64,000 nucleotides of DNA from Oceanimonas sp052119705 (lineage in GTDB: Bacteria > Pseudomonadota > Gammaproteobacteria > Enterobacterales > Aeromonadaceae), in assembly GCF_052119705.1 (NCBI RefSeq), contig NZ_JBGQOP010000005.1, positions 98,008-162,007 of the forward strand. Reading direction: 5' to 3'. The notes beneath the pieces were generated by a model. That model was not told the DNA's origin. It ran no database searches and worked only from the letters and a program-made list of their open reading frames with translations. Position 1 is the stretch's first letter. Each line of letters begins with the position of its first letter. Of this stretch, positions 33,844 through 42,307 are shown one piece after another. A program made the position numbers and the translations under genes.

Positions 33844-34557
33844 ATGACGCTTGCCACGCCACTTGACCCTTGCAATACCGCTCAGTCCGAGACCACCTCA
33901 TTCTGTACTATTCAGCTTGGCCTAGACGCCATCTCTAACCACCATCTTTGCTCGGCCCAAGCGCCGGCTATTTTGGCGCAGATTTATCAGCCTGAATGTC
34001 AGGTTGCCCTTTGGCAAAGACCCGTGCCCTGTGAGGCGGGCGTGTATATTCGCGGTCTAATGCAGCACCGCCAGCATATTAATGTGCGCCAGTTACTGCC
34101 GGTGTCTGCCGTGACTGAGGCGCTGAGTGCAGTATTGCCAAAACTGGCGGGCCATGAAGATTTTGTCGCCGATGTGCAGCAGTTAGCCGACATGTTTGGC
34201 TGTTTATTTGAGCTTAATTATCTAGGATTACGCTTGGCTAGCTTAGACACTGCCATGTGCCCCAGCTTTCATGTGGATCAGGTGCCGTGTCGGTTAGTGA
34301 CCACCTATCACGGGCCGGGCACCCATTGGTTAAACGCCGCCCAGCGCCAACCTTTGATTGGTGAAGCCGAGATTAAAGACGACATTAAAGGCAAGCGCCA
34401 AGAGCCGCAACATTGGCAGCAATTAGCGGTGGGTGAGGTGGCGTTATTAAAAGGCGAGGGCTGGCAAGATAATATAGGCCGAGGTTTATGGCATAGATCT
34501 CCGCCGGTACCAATAGGCGAACGGCGCTTGTTTTTATCTTTGGATATGGCGGAGTAA
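33844..34557 (+). CDS. DUF1826-family protein, zinc-regulated locus
   Basis: A 237-residue protein matching DUF1826 by FHVDQVPCRLVTTYHGPGTH (with possible metal-binding His/Asp residues), GLWHRSPP, and ERRLFLSLDMAE. The family resembles 2-oxoglutarate-type jelly-roll proteins in these motifs, but no reaction is established. As far as I know it commonly accompanies COG0523 GTPases in Zur regulons, as here where the two diverge from one Zur-like box. Confidence 0.75.
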   Translation: MTLATPLDPCNTAQSETTSFCTIQLGLDAISNHHLCSAQAPAILAQIYQPECQVALWQRPVPCEAGVYIRGLMQHRQHINVRQLLPVSAVTEALSAVLPKLAGHEDFVADVQQLADMFGCLFELNYLGLRLASLDTAMCPSFHVDQVPCRLVTTYHGPGTHWLNAAQRQPLIGEAEIKDDIKGKRQEPQHWQQLAVGEVALLKGEGWQDNIGRGLWHRSPPVPIGERRLFLSLDMAE

Positions 34558-34652
34558 AAAAGAGAGATAAGTGAACATAAGTAATCACGCATAACTTATG
34601 TGGTTGTATGCTACTGCCCAACTTGGCAAAGAAAAAACGAACACTTAAATCT

Positions 34653-34782
34653 ATTTTTGCCACGGAACCCACGGACGAAGAGCGACAAACCAAGAGCATA
34701 TCTCTTGTAAGGTCTTACCAAGTCAATGTTCGCTTTGGTCTTAATCTTAATTTTTCCGTGGGTTCAGTGGCGAAAAAATCTT
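34653..34782. repeat. Inverted-repeat intergenic element, CCACGGAA family, copy 3
   Basis: The left end ATTTTTGCCACGGAACCCAC and the right end CCGTGGGTTCAGTGGCGAAA are complementary apart from a few bases, about 125 bp apart. The inside shares GGTCTTACCA-type sequence with the copies at 1.1 and 2.45 kb. It occupies most of the 34558-34882 gap; no gene is seen. Confidence 0.65.
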
Positions 34783-34882
34783 GAGTCTTTAAAAGCAAAA
34801 CTTCGACAAAATCCACATTAGTTTCGAGGTGTTACTTAGCTATAGCTCTTTTGACTTTCCCTGAACTACATTCTGAAGAAGC

Positions 34883-34920
34883 TAAAATAAAAACCCGCTA
34901 ATCGGCGGGTTTTTATTTTA
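34883..34920 (-). terminator. Terminator of the small lipoprotein gene
   Basis: TAAAATAAAAACCCGC and GCGGGTTTTTATTTTA form a long stem with a short loop that starts at the stop codon of the minus-strand lipoprotein gene. It could act in both directions. Confidence 0.9.
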
Positions 34921-35283
34921 GCCTCTATTACAGTCAGGCATTGTTGTATCGATGATTTGGTCACCTTCAACTCTGAAACCCATTGAACCAACTATAAAGG
35001 AATGGTTTAGTTGTGTAACTACTACATCAGTTAAACCAACGGCGCATTTATCTGTTTCAATTGCTCTGTCCATCGCTGTTTTAACGTTAGGTATGCCGAG
35101 AGGAAAAAGAATGACTGGATAGGTATCCTCACCTGTAACTCGCTTACCTTTTACAAATTTTGCGGCATTAATATTGTAGTTTTTAGTACTACCAACAGTC
35201 ATATCTGCTACTCGAACAGTACAAGCTGAGAGAGTAATAGCAGAAAGTACTGCGACTAATATTGTTTTTTCATTATTTGACAC
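34918..35283 (-). CDS. Small lipoprotein of unknown function
   Basis: A 121-residue lipoprotein with lipobox LSAC (Cys 21). The mature part has TVGSTKNYNINAAKFVKGKR, PVILFPLGIPNVKTAMDRAI, and a C-terminal beta-rich segment. Similar short lipoproteins carry a TRL-like or LPS-assembly-related repeat, but I cannot assign a family firmly. Its terminator touches the stop codon. Codon use is A+T-richer than its neighbours. Confidence 0.7.
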   Translation of the reverse strand: MSNNEKTILVAVLSAITLSACTVRVADMTVGSTKNYNINAAKFVKGKRVTGEDTYPVILFPLGIPNVKTAMDRAIETDKCAVGLTDVVVTQLNHSFIVGSMGFRVEGDQIIDTTMPDCNRG

Positions 35284-35620
35284 CTTGCGTGTTTTTTGTG
35301 CGTTCTTATTTAAGAACTAGAGTTGAGACAGCTTCTGTCGCCGGACGCAAAGATAACAGATTCATTGGAATCATAAAGTAAAACAGGAATCGGAATAGAA
35401 CGGGGTGCTTAATAAAGGTAGGTAATGTGAGCTTTACGACGCTGAAATGCCAAGGCGAACCAATATTCTGCAAAGTTGACATTTACGCCAGCCATGACTA
35501 ACACCAGCATGTCCGTGGCCATAGTGTATCTCTAGAAATATTGGATTTGGTATGCTGGCAGATGGCTCTGTTGCCTCCGAGCAGAAGCTCAAAGATGCGC
35601 TTATATTACCCAATCTGATA

Positions 35621-35869
35621 TTAGTTAAAGGCAATGTAGTCAAAATGGGGGTTAAATGCGGCACTTTTCATGCTAATCAGTTCGGCTAAGGGCACCAATA
35701 TGGTTCTGTGCTCCACCAGCACTTGGATGCACTCTTGTCGGTTGTGATCGCGAGTGGTATCTATGGCGATGCCATTAATCACGTCGCCCGAATTGAGCGT
35801 TAAGATCACGGGATAACGATACAGGCAGGCAATTTCGATATAGTCGTGCTGTTCACAGTTCATCATCAT
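35621..35869 (-). CDS. rof: Rof-like (YaeO family) Rho-binding antiterminator
   Basis: An 82-residue protein resembling Rof/YaeO, which binds Rho and blocks its termination activity. NCEQHDYIEIACLYRYPVIL followed by TLNSGDVINGIAID matches the family's conserved Cys, acidic patch and beta strands. AAGGAG lies 4 nt before the first of three consecutive ATGs, so the exact start may be codon 1, 2 or 3. It sits just downstream of the Lrp-like gene on the same strand, with a 60-bp gap. The 337 bp beyond it (35284-35620) hold no convincing gene. Confidence 0.75.
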   Translation of the reverse strand: MMMNCEQHDYIEIACLYRYPVILTLNSGDVINGIAIDTTRDHNRQECIQVLVEHRTILVPLAELISMKSAAFNPHFDYIAFN

Positions 35870-35929
35870 CTTGCTCCTTATCCGCCATATGCTCGGTGCT
35901 TAAGCTCTTACGCTTAAGTTTTAACTAAG

Positions 35930-36415
35930 CTAACCCAAATGATCCAGCGGCAAGGCGGTTTCGTGTTTAATACGGCGCAGCACAAAGCTAGAACGTACGC
36001 CGGTAACGCCACTGACGCGGGTGAGTTTGCCCAGTAAAAACTGCTGATAATGCTCCATGTCGCGCACTACTACTTTTAACTGGTAGTCGGCTTCAGTGCC
36101 CGTAACCAAATCGCATTCTAGTACTTCAGAGAAATCCTTAATGGCCGCATCAAACGATTCGAAGCGCTCGGGGGTATGGCGATCCAGTGAGATATGAATG
36201 TAGGCCTGTAAGCTTAAGCCCAGCTTATTGGCGTTCAACAAGGTGACGTGGCTGGCGATTAAACCTGCATCCTCCAGCGCTTTTACGCGCCGGGAGCAGG
36301 GTGAGGGTGATAAGCCGATGCGCTCGGCCAACTCAAGATTGCTAATGCGACCGTTGGCTTGCATCAGCTCTAAAATACGGCGGTCTGTTCTGTCGAGTTG
36401 CACTAGATTGCTCAA
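35930..36415 (-). CDS. Lrp/AsnC-family transcriptional regulator
   Basis: A 161-residue regulator with an N-terminal helix-turn-helix (LDRTDRRILELMQANGRISN, then AERIGLSPSPCSRRVKALED) and a C-terminal RAM ligand-binding domain (VLECDLVTGTEADYQLKVVV). It is of the short AsnC-like type that responds to amino acids. The target is not evident; the adjacent Rof-like gene is co-directional and could share its transcript. Confidence 0.88.
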   Translation of the reverse strand: MSNLVQLDRTDRRILELMQANGRISNLELAERIGLSPSPCSRRVKALEDAGLIASHVTLLNANKLGLSLQAYIHISLDRHTPERFESFDAAIKDFSEVLECDLVTGTEADYQLKVVVRDMEHYQQFLLGKLTRVSGVTGVRSSFVLRRIKHETALPLDHLG

Positions 36416-36696
36416 TTTATTTACTCTGCGCTATGACTATTCATATTTTGCATTATAAAGAGATAATCATTGCGTGGTAAGGGCAATTTAGCCTTAACTT
36501 TGCAACCACTCCCCCTGAGATGCGCGCTATTCTATTTGCATCTGCTGGAGACAAACAGACCGCTACTCGCGGAGCCTGTTGCAAGTCGATAAACCCTATC
36601 GGTAAGCGCCACTAGGCCGCATTTTAAGAGAATGTTAGGCTGAGAGCCGGGCCATAAGCCCACGGCAATAGTAGATAATCGTAGCGGCTAGGCCGA

Positions 36697-36728
36697 TAAA
36701 AAAAGAGCACTCAAGGTGCTCTTTTTTT
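36697..36728. terminator. Bidirectional terminator between sodC and the Lrp-like gene
   Basis: AAAAAAAGAGCACTCAAGG and TGCTCTTTTTTT form an A/T-flanked stem. It lies about 90 bp beyond sodC on the minus strand and upstream of the Lrp promoter region. The rest of 36416-36816 shows no gene; a plus-strand small RNA ending here is possible but unsupported. Confidence 0.8.
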
Positions 36729-36745
36729 ATGCGTGAAAAATATAA

Positions 36746-36811
36746 ATGTGAAGGTGAGGTGTAAATGGTGAGGTGTAACCAAACACTAAACTTTCCCTTC
36801 ACCCTTCACGT
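36746..36811. repeat. Heptamer-armed inverted-repeat element after sodC
   Basis: GTGAAGGTGAGGTGTAAATG (from 36748) faces CCCTTCACCCTTCACGTG (from 36795) over a 12-bp core. On the sodC strand GTGAAGGGTGAAGGG starts 6 bp after the TAA stop. Confidence 0.7.
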
Positions 36812-36816
36812 GTAAG

Positions 36817-37350
36817 TTACTTAATCACACCACACGCCATGCGTACGCCGCCGCCACCCAAGGCCGCTGGGCTGTCACTAAAGTTGTCACCACCGGCGTG
36901 GATCATAATGGCGTGGCCTTCAATTTGGCTGAGTGTCTTCAGTCTCGGGGCCAATACTGGGTATTTAGCATGGCCGTCTGCATCCACATACAGGGCGGGC
37001 AAATCACCTAAATGGCCTTGATCGTCATAAGGCCCTAAGTGCTTGCTGGTTTTCTCCGGGTCAAAATGGCCGCCCGCCGCACCCGCGGGGACTATTTTTC
37101 CGTCATCGCCTTTTTTCGTGCCGCAGTCTGAGTTTTCGTGAAGATGAAACCCATGAATACCCGCTGCTAAATTGGATAAATCAGGGCTAAATAACAAACC
37201 ATAAGGGGTTTCCGTCACCTTAATATTGCCGAGCGCTTGAGCCGTACCTTGTTCATTGACTTGATGCACTGTAATGCTGATGTCATTAGCCAGTGCCGTG
37301 CTGCTAATGGCGGTGGCTAAGAGGGCGGTAGTGAATAATGCATGCTTCAT
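36817..37350 (-). CDS. sodC: Periplasmic Cu/Zn superoxide dismutase
   Basis: A 177-residue enzyme with signal peptide MKHALFTTALLATAISSTALA. Copper and zinc ligands are seen in GIHGFHLHENSDCG, GGHFDPEKTSKHLGP and HAIMIHAGGDNFSD; the disulfide Cys pair is in NSDCG and MACGVIK. It removes superoxide in the periplasm. The ATG at 37350 with AGGAG 7 nt upstream is preferred over a frame from 37446 that reads through tandem repeats. Three 15-bp tandem repeats lie directly before the ribosome-binding site. Confidence 0.95.
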   Translation of the reverse strand: MKHALFTTALLATAISSTALANDISITVHQVNEQGTAQALGNIKVTETPYGLLFSPDLSNLAAGIHGFHLHENSDCGTKKGDDGKIVPAGAAGGHFDPEKTSKHLGPYDDQGHLGDLPALYVDADGHAKYPVLAPRLKTLSQIEGHAIMIHAGGDNFSDSPAALGGGGVRMACGVIK

Positions 37351-37360
37351 AATAACTCCT

Positions 37361-37405
37361 AGTGTTAGGCAAATGAGTGTTAGGCAAGTTAGCGCTAGGC
37401 AAATT
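37361..37405. repeat. Three 15-bp tandem repeats upstream of sodC
   Basis: AGTGTTAGGCAAATG, AGTGTTAGGCAAGTT and AGCGCTAGGCAAATT follow each other without gap, ending beside the sodC ribosome-binding site. They could be iterated operator sites, a leader length polymorphism, or a slippage array. Confidence 0.8.
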
Positions 37406-37712
37406 GTTATACCTAGAATGTACCAGCCTAGATCAAGCGCAAGCAAGATTCGAGTCAGTTTGGTGAAGAGGATGAAAAGTTAAATATCACCATGGTTTAT
37501 GCAAACTGTGGCTGTATAGATGCAAATTACTCAGCCTCGACACTAATAACGGTGGGCTAACTGGTCATGCGTTTAGCCAGTAGTCGTTTAGCGAGTGGAA
37601 AAGAATAGTGGTCAGCCCCACCATAATTTTCTGAGCTGTTCTATGATTATAACTTCATCTCGAGGTATATACCGCCAGCCCTTAAGACTCGCGGCTGAGC
37701 TAACTAAGTATA

Positions 37713-40301
37713 GTGACCAAGACAATGAGCATGGATATGCGACTGCAACATAATCAGGATGATTCGCTGCACGCTTTGACCAAGCTAATAGCGAAAGAAA
37801 ATACAGACTGGCAGCAATTGTGCCAACAAGCGTGCCACAGTGGTGAGGCGTTAAGTACTTGCTTGGTATTTTTTTCTGATCTTGAGCCAACGCCCTTGTT
37901 GGTGATGGGGCGAGATTGGCCCTTATCACCTAAATGGACGCTCGCCGACTACCAAAAAATTTGGCAGAAAAAAGCCTTCTATAAACCCATCACAGGTCCC
38001 GACTCTCATGCTCACAGCTTGATAGCCGTGCCTATTGGTCGTCGTGAGGTGAAGGGCTTATTGTTGCTTAAGTATCAAGCTCAGGCGCCTTTGCTGAACC
38101 AAACTCAGCGTCTGCTGTTGGATACCCTAGCGGCGCACGCGGCATTGCTGTGGCAAGAAAAACTCTGGCAAGAGCCGCCATGGCCGGCCGCTCCATTTGT
38201 AGAGTTAGGGCAAGAACATAAAATTTTTCCGAGTCAGCGCCAGCGAGAGCAGACCTCGCGCCGTTTACTCAAACGTCTAACAAAGTTATTTAACGATGTG
38301 CCGATCCCTATTAATGCCTTTAACGCACAAGGGCGTTGTTTATTATGGAATCAAGCCTGTGAACAAGTGTTGGGTTGGAGCAAGGTGGAAATTGAGGCAC
38401 ACCCAGCGCCGCTGCAGTTGTTTTATCCGGGACTTCATGACCAACAGCAAGTAATAGCGGCGTTTAATGGTGCCAATAATTCTGAGTTTCAAGAGTGGCA
38501 GCCGCGCCATCGCAATGGTCAGCTGCTTACCATGTTGTGGGCTCATATCAAGTTGCCCAACGGCGATACTTTGTGTGTAGGGCATGATATCAGTGCCCAA
38601 AAAGAGATGGTGCACATACAACGTCTCGCCACCAATGTATTTGAGTCAAGCTATGATGGCATCATGGTTACGGATGCGGATCATTGTATTACCCATATTA
38701 ATCCGGCGTTTACGCGTATTACTGGCTACCGCCTCGATGAGGTGGTGGGGCGTTATCCGGATTTATTACAGCACTTACCCGCCGAACGAAAATTATATTT
38801 TGAGTTATGCGAGCACTTTAAAACTCACGATGATTGGCAAGGAGAGATCACTAGCCTAAGAAAGAATGGCGAGAGTTATTCGCTGTTGTTAGCGATTACG
38901 GTTGTAAAAGATGAGGCCGGCCAAGTGCTTAATCATGTGTCTGTACTGTCGGACATTACATACTTAAAGCGACATGAGGCGCAGTTGCGGCATCAAGCGT
39001 TTCACGATGCGCTAACGGACGTGCCCAATCGACTGCTATTTGGTGAATTGTTAGAGCGGGCGATTGCCGGCGCCGAGCGTAATGAAGGCCAGCTGGCGGT
39101 GTGTTATCTGGATCTCGATGGCTTTAAAGCAGTGAATGACAACTTGGGCCACGCGGCGGGTGATAAACTCTTGATTGAAGTGAGTCGTCGGTTGGGCTTA
39201 ATTACCCGCAGCTGTGATGCCATGTCGCGCTTGGGCGGCGATGAATTTGCGCTGCTCTTTACCGGTCTACATTCCAGTTTAGAATGTGATGAAATTATTA
39301 AACGAGTACAAAAAATCATTCACGAGCCAGTAGATCTGGATGGCGAAATCGTGCGCATTTCTGCCAGTATCGGTGTCGCCTTGTATCCACAAGACGCAGA
39401 TGAAGCAGAGCTGCTGCTACGCTATGCAGATCAGGCTATGTATCAGGCTAAAAAACAGGGCAAAGACGGTTATGTCTTCTTTGATGCCACCTTGCCTCAC
39501 CAAGAGCACAGCCGACAACAGCAATTAGCCTTGGTGAGCCAAGGCTTTAAGCGTGGCGAGCTGCTGTTGTATTACCAACCGGCGGTAGATTTACAGACCC
39601 AAAATGTGGTGCGCCTAGAAGCGTTATTGCGTTGGCAAGATCCCGAGCGTGGCTTATTAGCACCGTCAGATTTTTTACCCATAGTTGAGGGCAGCGTCTT
39701 AGAGTTGGAGCTGGGGCTATGGGTTATTGAACAAGTATTGCAGCAGATTCAGATCTGGCATGAGCAGGGCCTGACCTTTAAGGTGAGCTTTAATGTCAGT
39801 GCCGGACAATTGCTGCATGCAGACTTTACCGAACAGCTAGCTAAGTCACTGGCTGCTTATCCCGCCTCTTTCGCACAAATGTTAGAGATGGAATTTCAAG
39901 AGACAGCCGTGCAGGCTGATATTAATAACGCAGTGGCCGTGTTGCAGCGTTGTCGCGCCTTGGGCATTAGCGTCTCTTTAGATAATTTTGGTACTGGCTA
40001 TTCGTCGTTAAGCCATTTAAATCAGTTGCCTATCGACACCATTAAAATCGATCGCAGTTTTATCAGTGACTTATTATCCAATGCCCATGACTTAAGCATG
40101 GTCACCAGCGTGATCCAGTTGGCTGCCACCTTAAAGCTAAACGTGATGGCAGAAGGCGTAGAAGAGGTGGAGCAAGGGCAACGTTTACTGCAATTAGGCT
40201 GCACTCAAGTGCAAGGTTACGGTATTTCACAGCCCATGCCCGCCGCTCAAGTCGGTGACTGGTTAACAAGCTGGAACAGTAATCAGCATCAAGGCCGCTG
40301 A
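37713..40301 (+). CDS. GAF/PAS-GGDEF-EAL c-di-GMP signalling protein with altered EAL
   Basis: An 862-residue cytosolic protein: GAF-like region (about 15-155), two PAS domains (about 190-300 and 310-425), GGDEF and EAL. The cyclase site is intact (GGDEF 508-512) with an inhibitory RxxD site at 499-502 (RSCD). EAL is present at 636-638, but the key DDFGTG motif reads DNFGTG (757-762), losing one metal-binding Asp, so phosphodiesterase activity may be lost. The start is uncertain: GTG 37713 or ATG 37725. It is the mirror image of the 16.8 kb protein, which keeps EAL and loses GGDEF. Confidence 0.9.
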   Translation: MTKTMSMDMRLQHNQDDSLHALTKLIAKENTDWQQLCQQACHSGEALSTCLVFFSDLEPTPLLVMGRDWPLSPKWTLADYQKIWQKKAFYKPITGPDSHAHSLIAVPIGRREVKGLLLLKYQAQAPLLNQTQRLLLDTLAAHAALLWQEKLWQEPPWPAAPFVELGQEHKIFPSQRQREQTSRRLLKRLTKLFNDVPIPINAFNAQGRCLLWNQACEQVLGWSKVEIEAHPAPLQLFYPGLHDQQQVIAAFNGANNSEFQEWQPRHRNGQLLTMLWAHIKLPNGDTLCVGHDISAQKEMVHIQRLATNVFESSYDGIMVTDADHCITHINPAFTRITGYRLDEVVGRYPDLLQHLPAERKLYFELCEHFKTHDDWQGEITSLRKNGESYSLLLAITVVKDEAGQVLNHVSVLSDITYLKRHEAQLRHQAFHDALTDVPNRLLFGELLERAIAGAERNEGQLAVCYLDLDGFKAVNDNLGHAAGDKLLIEVSRRLGLITRSCDAMSRLGGDEFALLFTGLHSSLECDEIIKRVQKIIHEPVDLDGEIVRISASIGVALYPQDADEAELLLRYADQAMYQAKKQGKDGYVFFDATLPHQEHSRQQQLALVSQGFKRGELLLYYQPAVDLQTQNVVRLEALLRWQDPERGLLAPSDFLPIVEGSVLELELGLWVIEQVLQQIQIWHEQGLTFKVSFNVSAGQLLHADFTEQLAKSLAAYPASFAQMLEMEFQETAVQADINNAVAVLQRCRALGISVSLDNFGTGYSSLSHLNQLPIDTIKIDRSFISDLLSNAHDLSMVTSVIQLAATLKLNVMAEGVEEVEQGQRLLQLGCTQVQGYGISQPMPAAQVGDWLTSWNSNQHQGR

Positions 40302-40380
40302 GTCATGTGAGGCGTGAAAAGACAATTTTTCAACCTCAATGGCTCACATTAAAAATAAACACCGCTCGAGGCGGTGTGGC

Positions 40381-40426
40381 ATCAGAACCTGCTACGCAGG
40401 TTTTAGCGGCTAAAGCACGTTACTAC
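40381..40426 (-). repeat. 46-bp dispersed repeat, copy A
   Basis: This stretch is the reverse complement of 49788-49833 with three differences in 46 bases. It contains TTTAGCCGCTAAA and a small hairpin ACCTGCGTAGCAGGT. It sits after a terminator-like ACACCGC/GCGGTGT hairpin (40361-40378). Confidence 0.8.
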
Positions 40427-40501
40427 ATTTGTATACCTTGCCCAGACAGATGCCGCTGGTGGGTTGTTTGTCTCGGCGCTTGGTGCTGGGCGCGTTATTT
40501 T

Positions 40502-40528
40502 CTCCTCCCCCCTCCCCCCTCACCCCTA
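40502..40528 (-). repeat. GTGAGGG-like array after pckA
   Basis: On the pckA strand TAG is followed by GGGTGAGG and GGGGGAGG units (period 7), a variant of the GTGAAGG arrays. A short partner arm (GTGAGGCGTGAAAAG) lies at 40308-40322. Confidence 0.55.
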
Positions 40529-42139
40529 CAACTGTGGCCCAGCGGCAACCAAGGCTTGGCCTTGTTGGGTGTCGGTAAACTTCTCAAAGTTGTTGATGAA
40601 CAGCGTCGCCAATGTGTGTGCCTTTTCCTGCCATTCGCGGCTATTTTTATAGGTATTGCGCGGGTCTAAGATGTCGTGGTTTGTCATACCCGCTAACTGA
40701 GTCGGGATGGCCAACTTAAAATAGGGCAGCTCGATAAAGTCCGCATCGCTAATGGAGCCATCTAAGATGGCATTAATAATGGCGCGAGTGGCCTTAATGG
40801 AAATGCGTTGGCCACTGCCGTTCCAGCCGGTATTCACCAAGTAGGCTTCTGCCCCGGCCGCATCCATGCGTTTGGCTAACACCTCGGCATATGTTGTGGG
40901 GTGTAGGCTTAAAAAGGCGGCGCCAAAGCAGCTAGAAAAAGTGGGTGTAGGCTCGGTAACGCCGCGCTCTGTGCCGGCTAATTTAGCGGTAAAACCCGAT
41001 AAAAAATGATACTGCGCTTGCTCTCGGGTCAGCTTGCTCACCGGCGGCAGTACGCCAAAGGCATCGGCAGTTAAGAAGATCACTTTCTTGGCGTGGCCCG
41101 CCCGAGATATGGGCTTAATAATATTATCGATATGGTGGATAGGATAAGACACTCGGGTATTTTCGGTCTTGCTACCATCGTTAAAGTCGATACTGCCGTC
41201 GGCCAAAACGGTGACGTTTTCTAATAGCGCATCGCGGCGAATGGCGGCGTAAATCTCTGGCTCTTGTTCGGCGCTCAGCTTAATGGTTTTGGCATAACAG
41301 CCACCTTCAAAGTTGAACACGCCATCGTCATCCCAGCCGTGCTCGTCATCGCCGATCAAGGCACGTGCCGCATCGGTAGAGAGGGTGGTTTTACCCGTGC
41401 CACTCAAACCAAAGAAGATGGCGACGTCACCGTCTTTACCTACGTTGGCCGAGCAATGCATGGCTGCTATGCCTTTTAGCGGCAATAGGTAGTTCATCAT
41501 GGAGAACATGCCTTTTTTCATTTCTCCGCCATACCAGGTGCCGCCAATCAGCTGCATGCGTTCGGTGAGATTAAATGCCACGAAATTTTCGCTGTTTAAG
41601 CCCTGTACCTGCCAATGAGGATTGGTGCATTTAGCGCCGTTCAGTACCACAAAATCGGGCACAAAGTTGGCAAGCTCGGCTTTGGTTGGGCGGATAAACA
41701 TGTTTTTCACGAAGTGCGCCTGCCAAGCGACTTCGGTAATAAAGCGTACGGCCAGCCGAGTATCGGGGTTGGCGCCGCAAAAGGTATCAACTACAAATAA
41801 CCGTTTGCCAGAGAGCTGGTTGCTGACCAGACTTTTTAGCTCACGCCACGTTTGCTGGCCGATGGGCTTATTGTCGTTTTTACCCTGATCGGCCCACCAC
41901 ACGGTGTTACGCGTGATGTCGTCACGCACAAGGTATTTATCTTTTGGGGAACGGCCGGTAAAGATGCCGGTGTTCACGGCGACGGCGCCTAAATGCGTTT
42001 CCACGCCTTGTTCGTAACCGCTTAAATCGCTGCGAGTTTCTTCAATAAAGAGCTGTTCATAGGTTGGATTATGCAAGATGTCGGAGACATCATGGATACC
42101 GTAGGGGGAAAGGTCTAACTGCGAAGCGTGAGAGATCAT
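40526..42139 (-). CDS. pckA: Phosphoenolpyruvate carboxykinase (ATP)
   Basis: A 537-residue ATP-dependent PEPCK, which converts oxaloacetate to PEP in gluconeogenesis. The kinase P-loop GLSGTGKTTLS (about residue 245), the Mn/Mg site HCSANVG, the substrate loop FTGRSPKDKYLVRDD, and ENTRVSYPIHHIDNI are all present. Length is normal. It is transcribed in the same direction as hslO and hslR with about 170 bp before it, a neighbourhood shared with E. coli. Confidence 0.97.
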   Translation of the reverse strand: MISHASQLDLSPYGIHDVSDILHNPTYEQLFIEETRSDLSGYEQGVETHLGAVAVNTGIFTGRSPKDKYLVRDDITRNTVWWADQGKNDNKPIGQQTWRELKSLVSNQLSGKRLFVVDTFCGANPDTRLAVRFITEVAWQAHFVKNMFIRPTKAELANFVPDFVVLNGAKCTNPHWQVQGLNSENFVAFNLTERMQLIGGTWYGGEMKKGMFSMMNYLLPLKGIAAMHCSANVGKDGDVAIFFGLSGTGKTTLSTDAARALIGDDEHGWDDDGVFNFEGGCYAKTIKLSAEQEPEIYAAIRRDALLENVTVLADGSIDFNDGSKTENTRVSYPIHHIDNIIKPISRAGHAKKVIFLTADAFGVLPPVSKLTREQAQYHFLSGFTAKLAGTERGVTEPTPTFSSCFGAAFLSLHPTTYAEVLAKRMDAAGAEAYLVNTGWNGSGQRISIKATRAIINAILDGSISDADFIELPYFKLAIPTQLAGMTNHDILDPRNTYKNSREWQEKAHTLATLFINNFEKFTDTQQGQALVAAGPQL

Positions 42140-42307
42140 AAGAACTTCCTATCGAAAAGAGATTCGATAAGCATAGGCACAGCTGTTATTTATGGCGGAA
42201 ATTAATAGTAAAAGAGTGTTAATTAGCGGATTTAGTTCAAGTTTTAGGCGTCGCCGTTTAAAAGGGCCACTAGGCCCAGTTTGTTCATATCTAATGAGTG
42301 GGGTCGC

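Noticed and set aside
35409..35522. Possible 37-codon minus-strand gene starting MATDMLVLVMAGVN.
   Set aside because: No good ribosome-binding site, no recognisable family; another frame in the same place is equally open. Kept out as chance.
36480..36730. Possible plus-strand structured RNA or riboswitch ending at the 36697-36728 terminator (CCTGAGATG suggested a TPP element).
   Set aside because: The other conserved TPP blocks are missing, and the terminator is explained by sodC.
40307..40669. 120-codon plus-strand open frame after the second GGDEF-EAL gene.
   Set aside because: It crosses repeats and then runs antisense into pckA; no family features.
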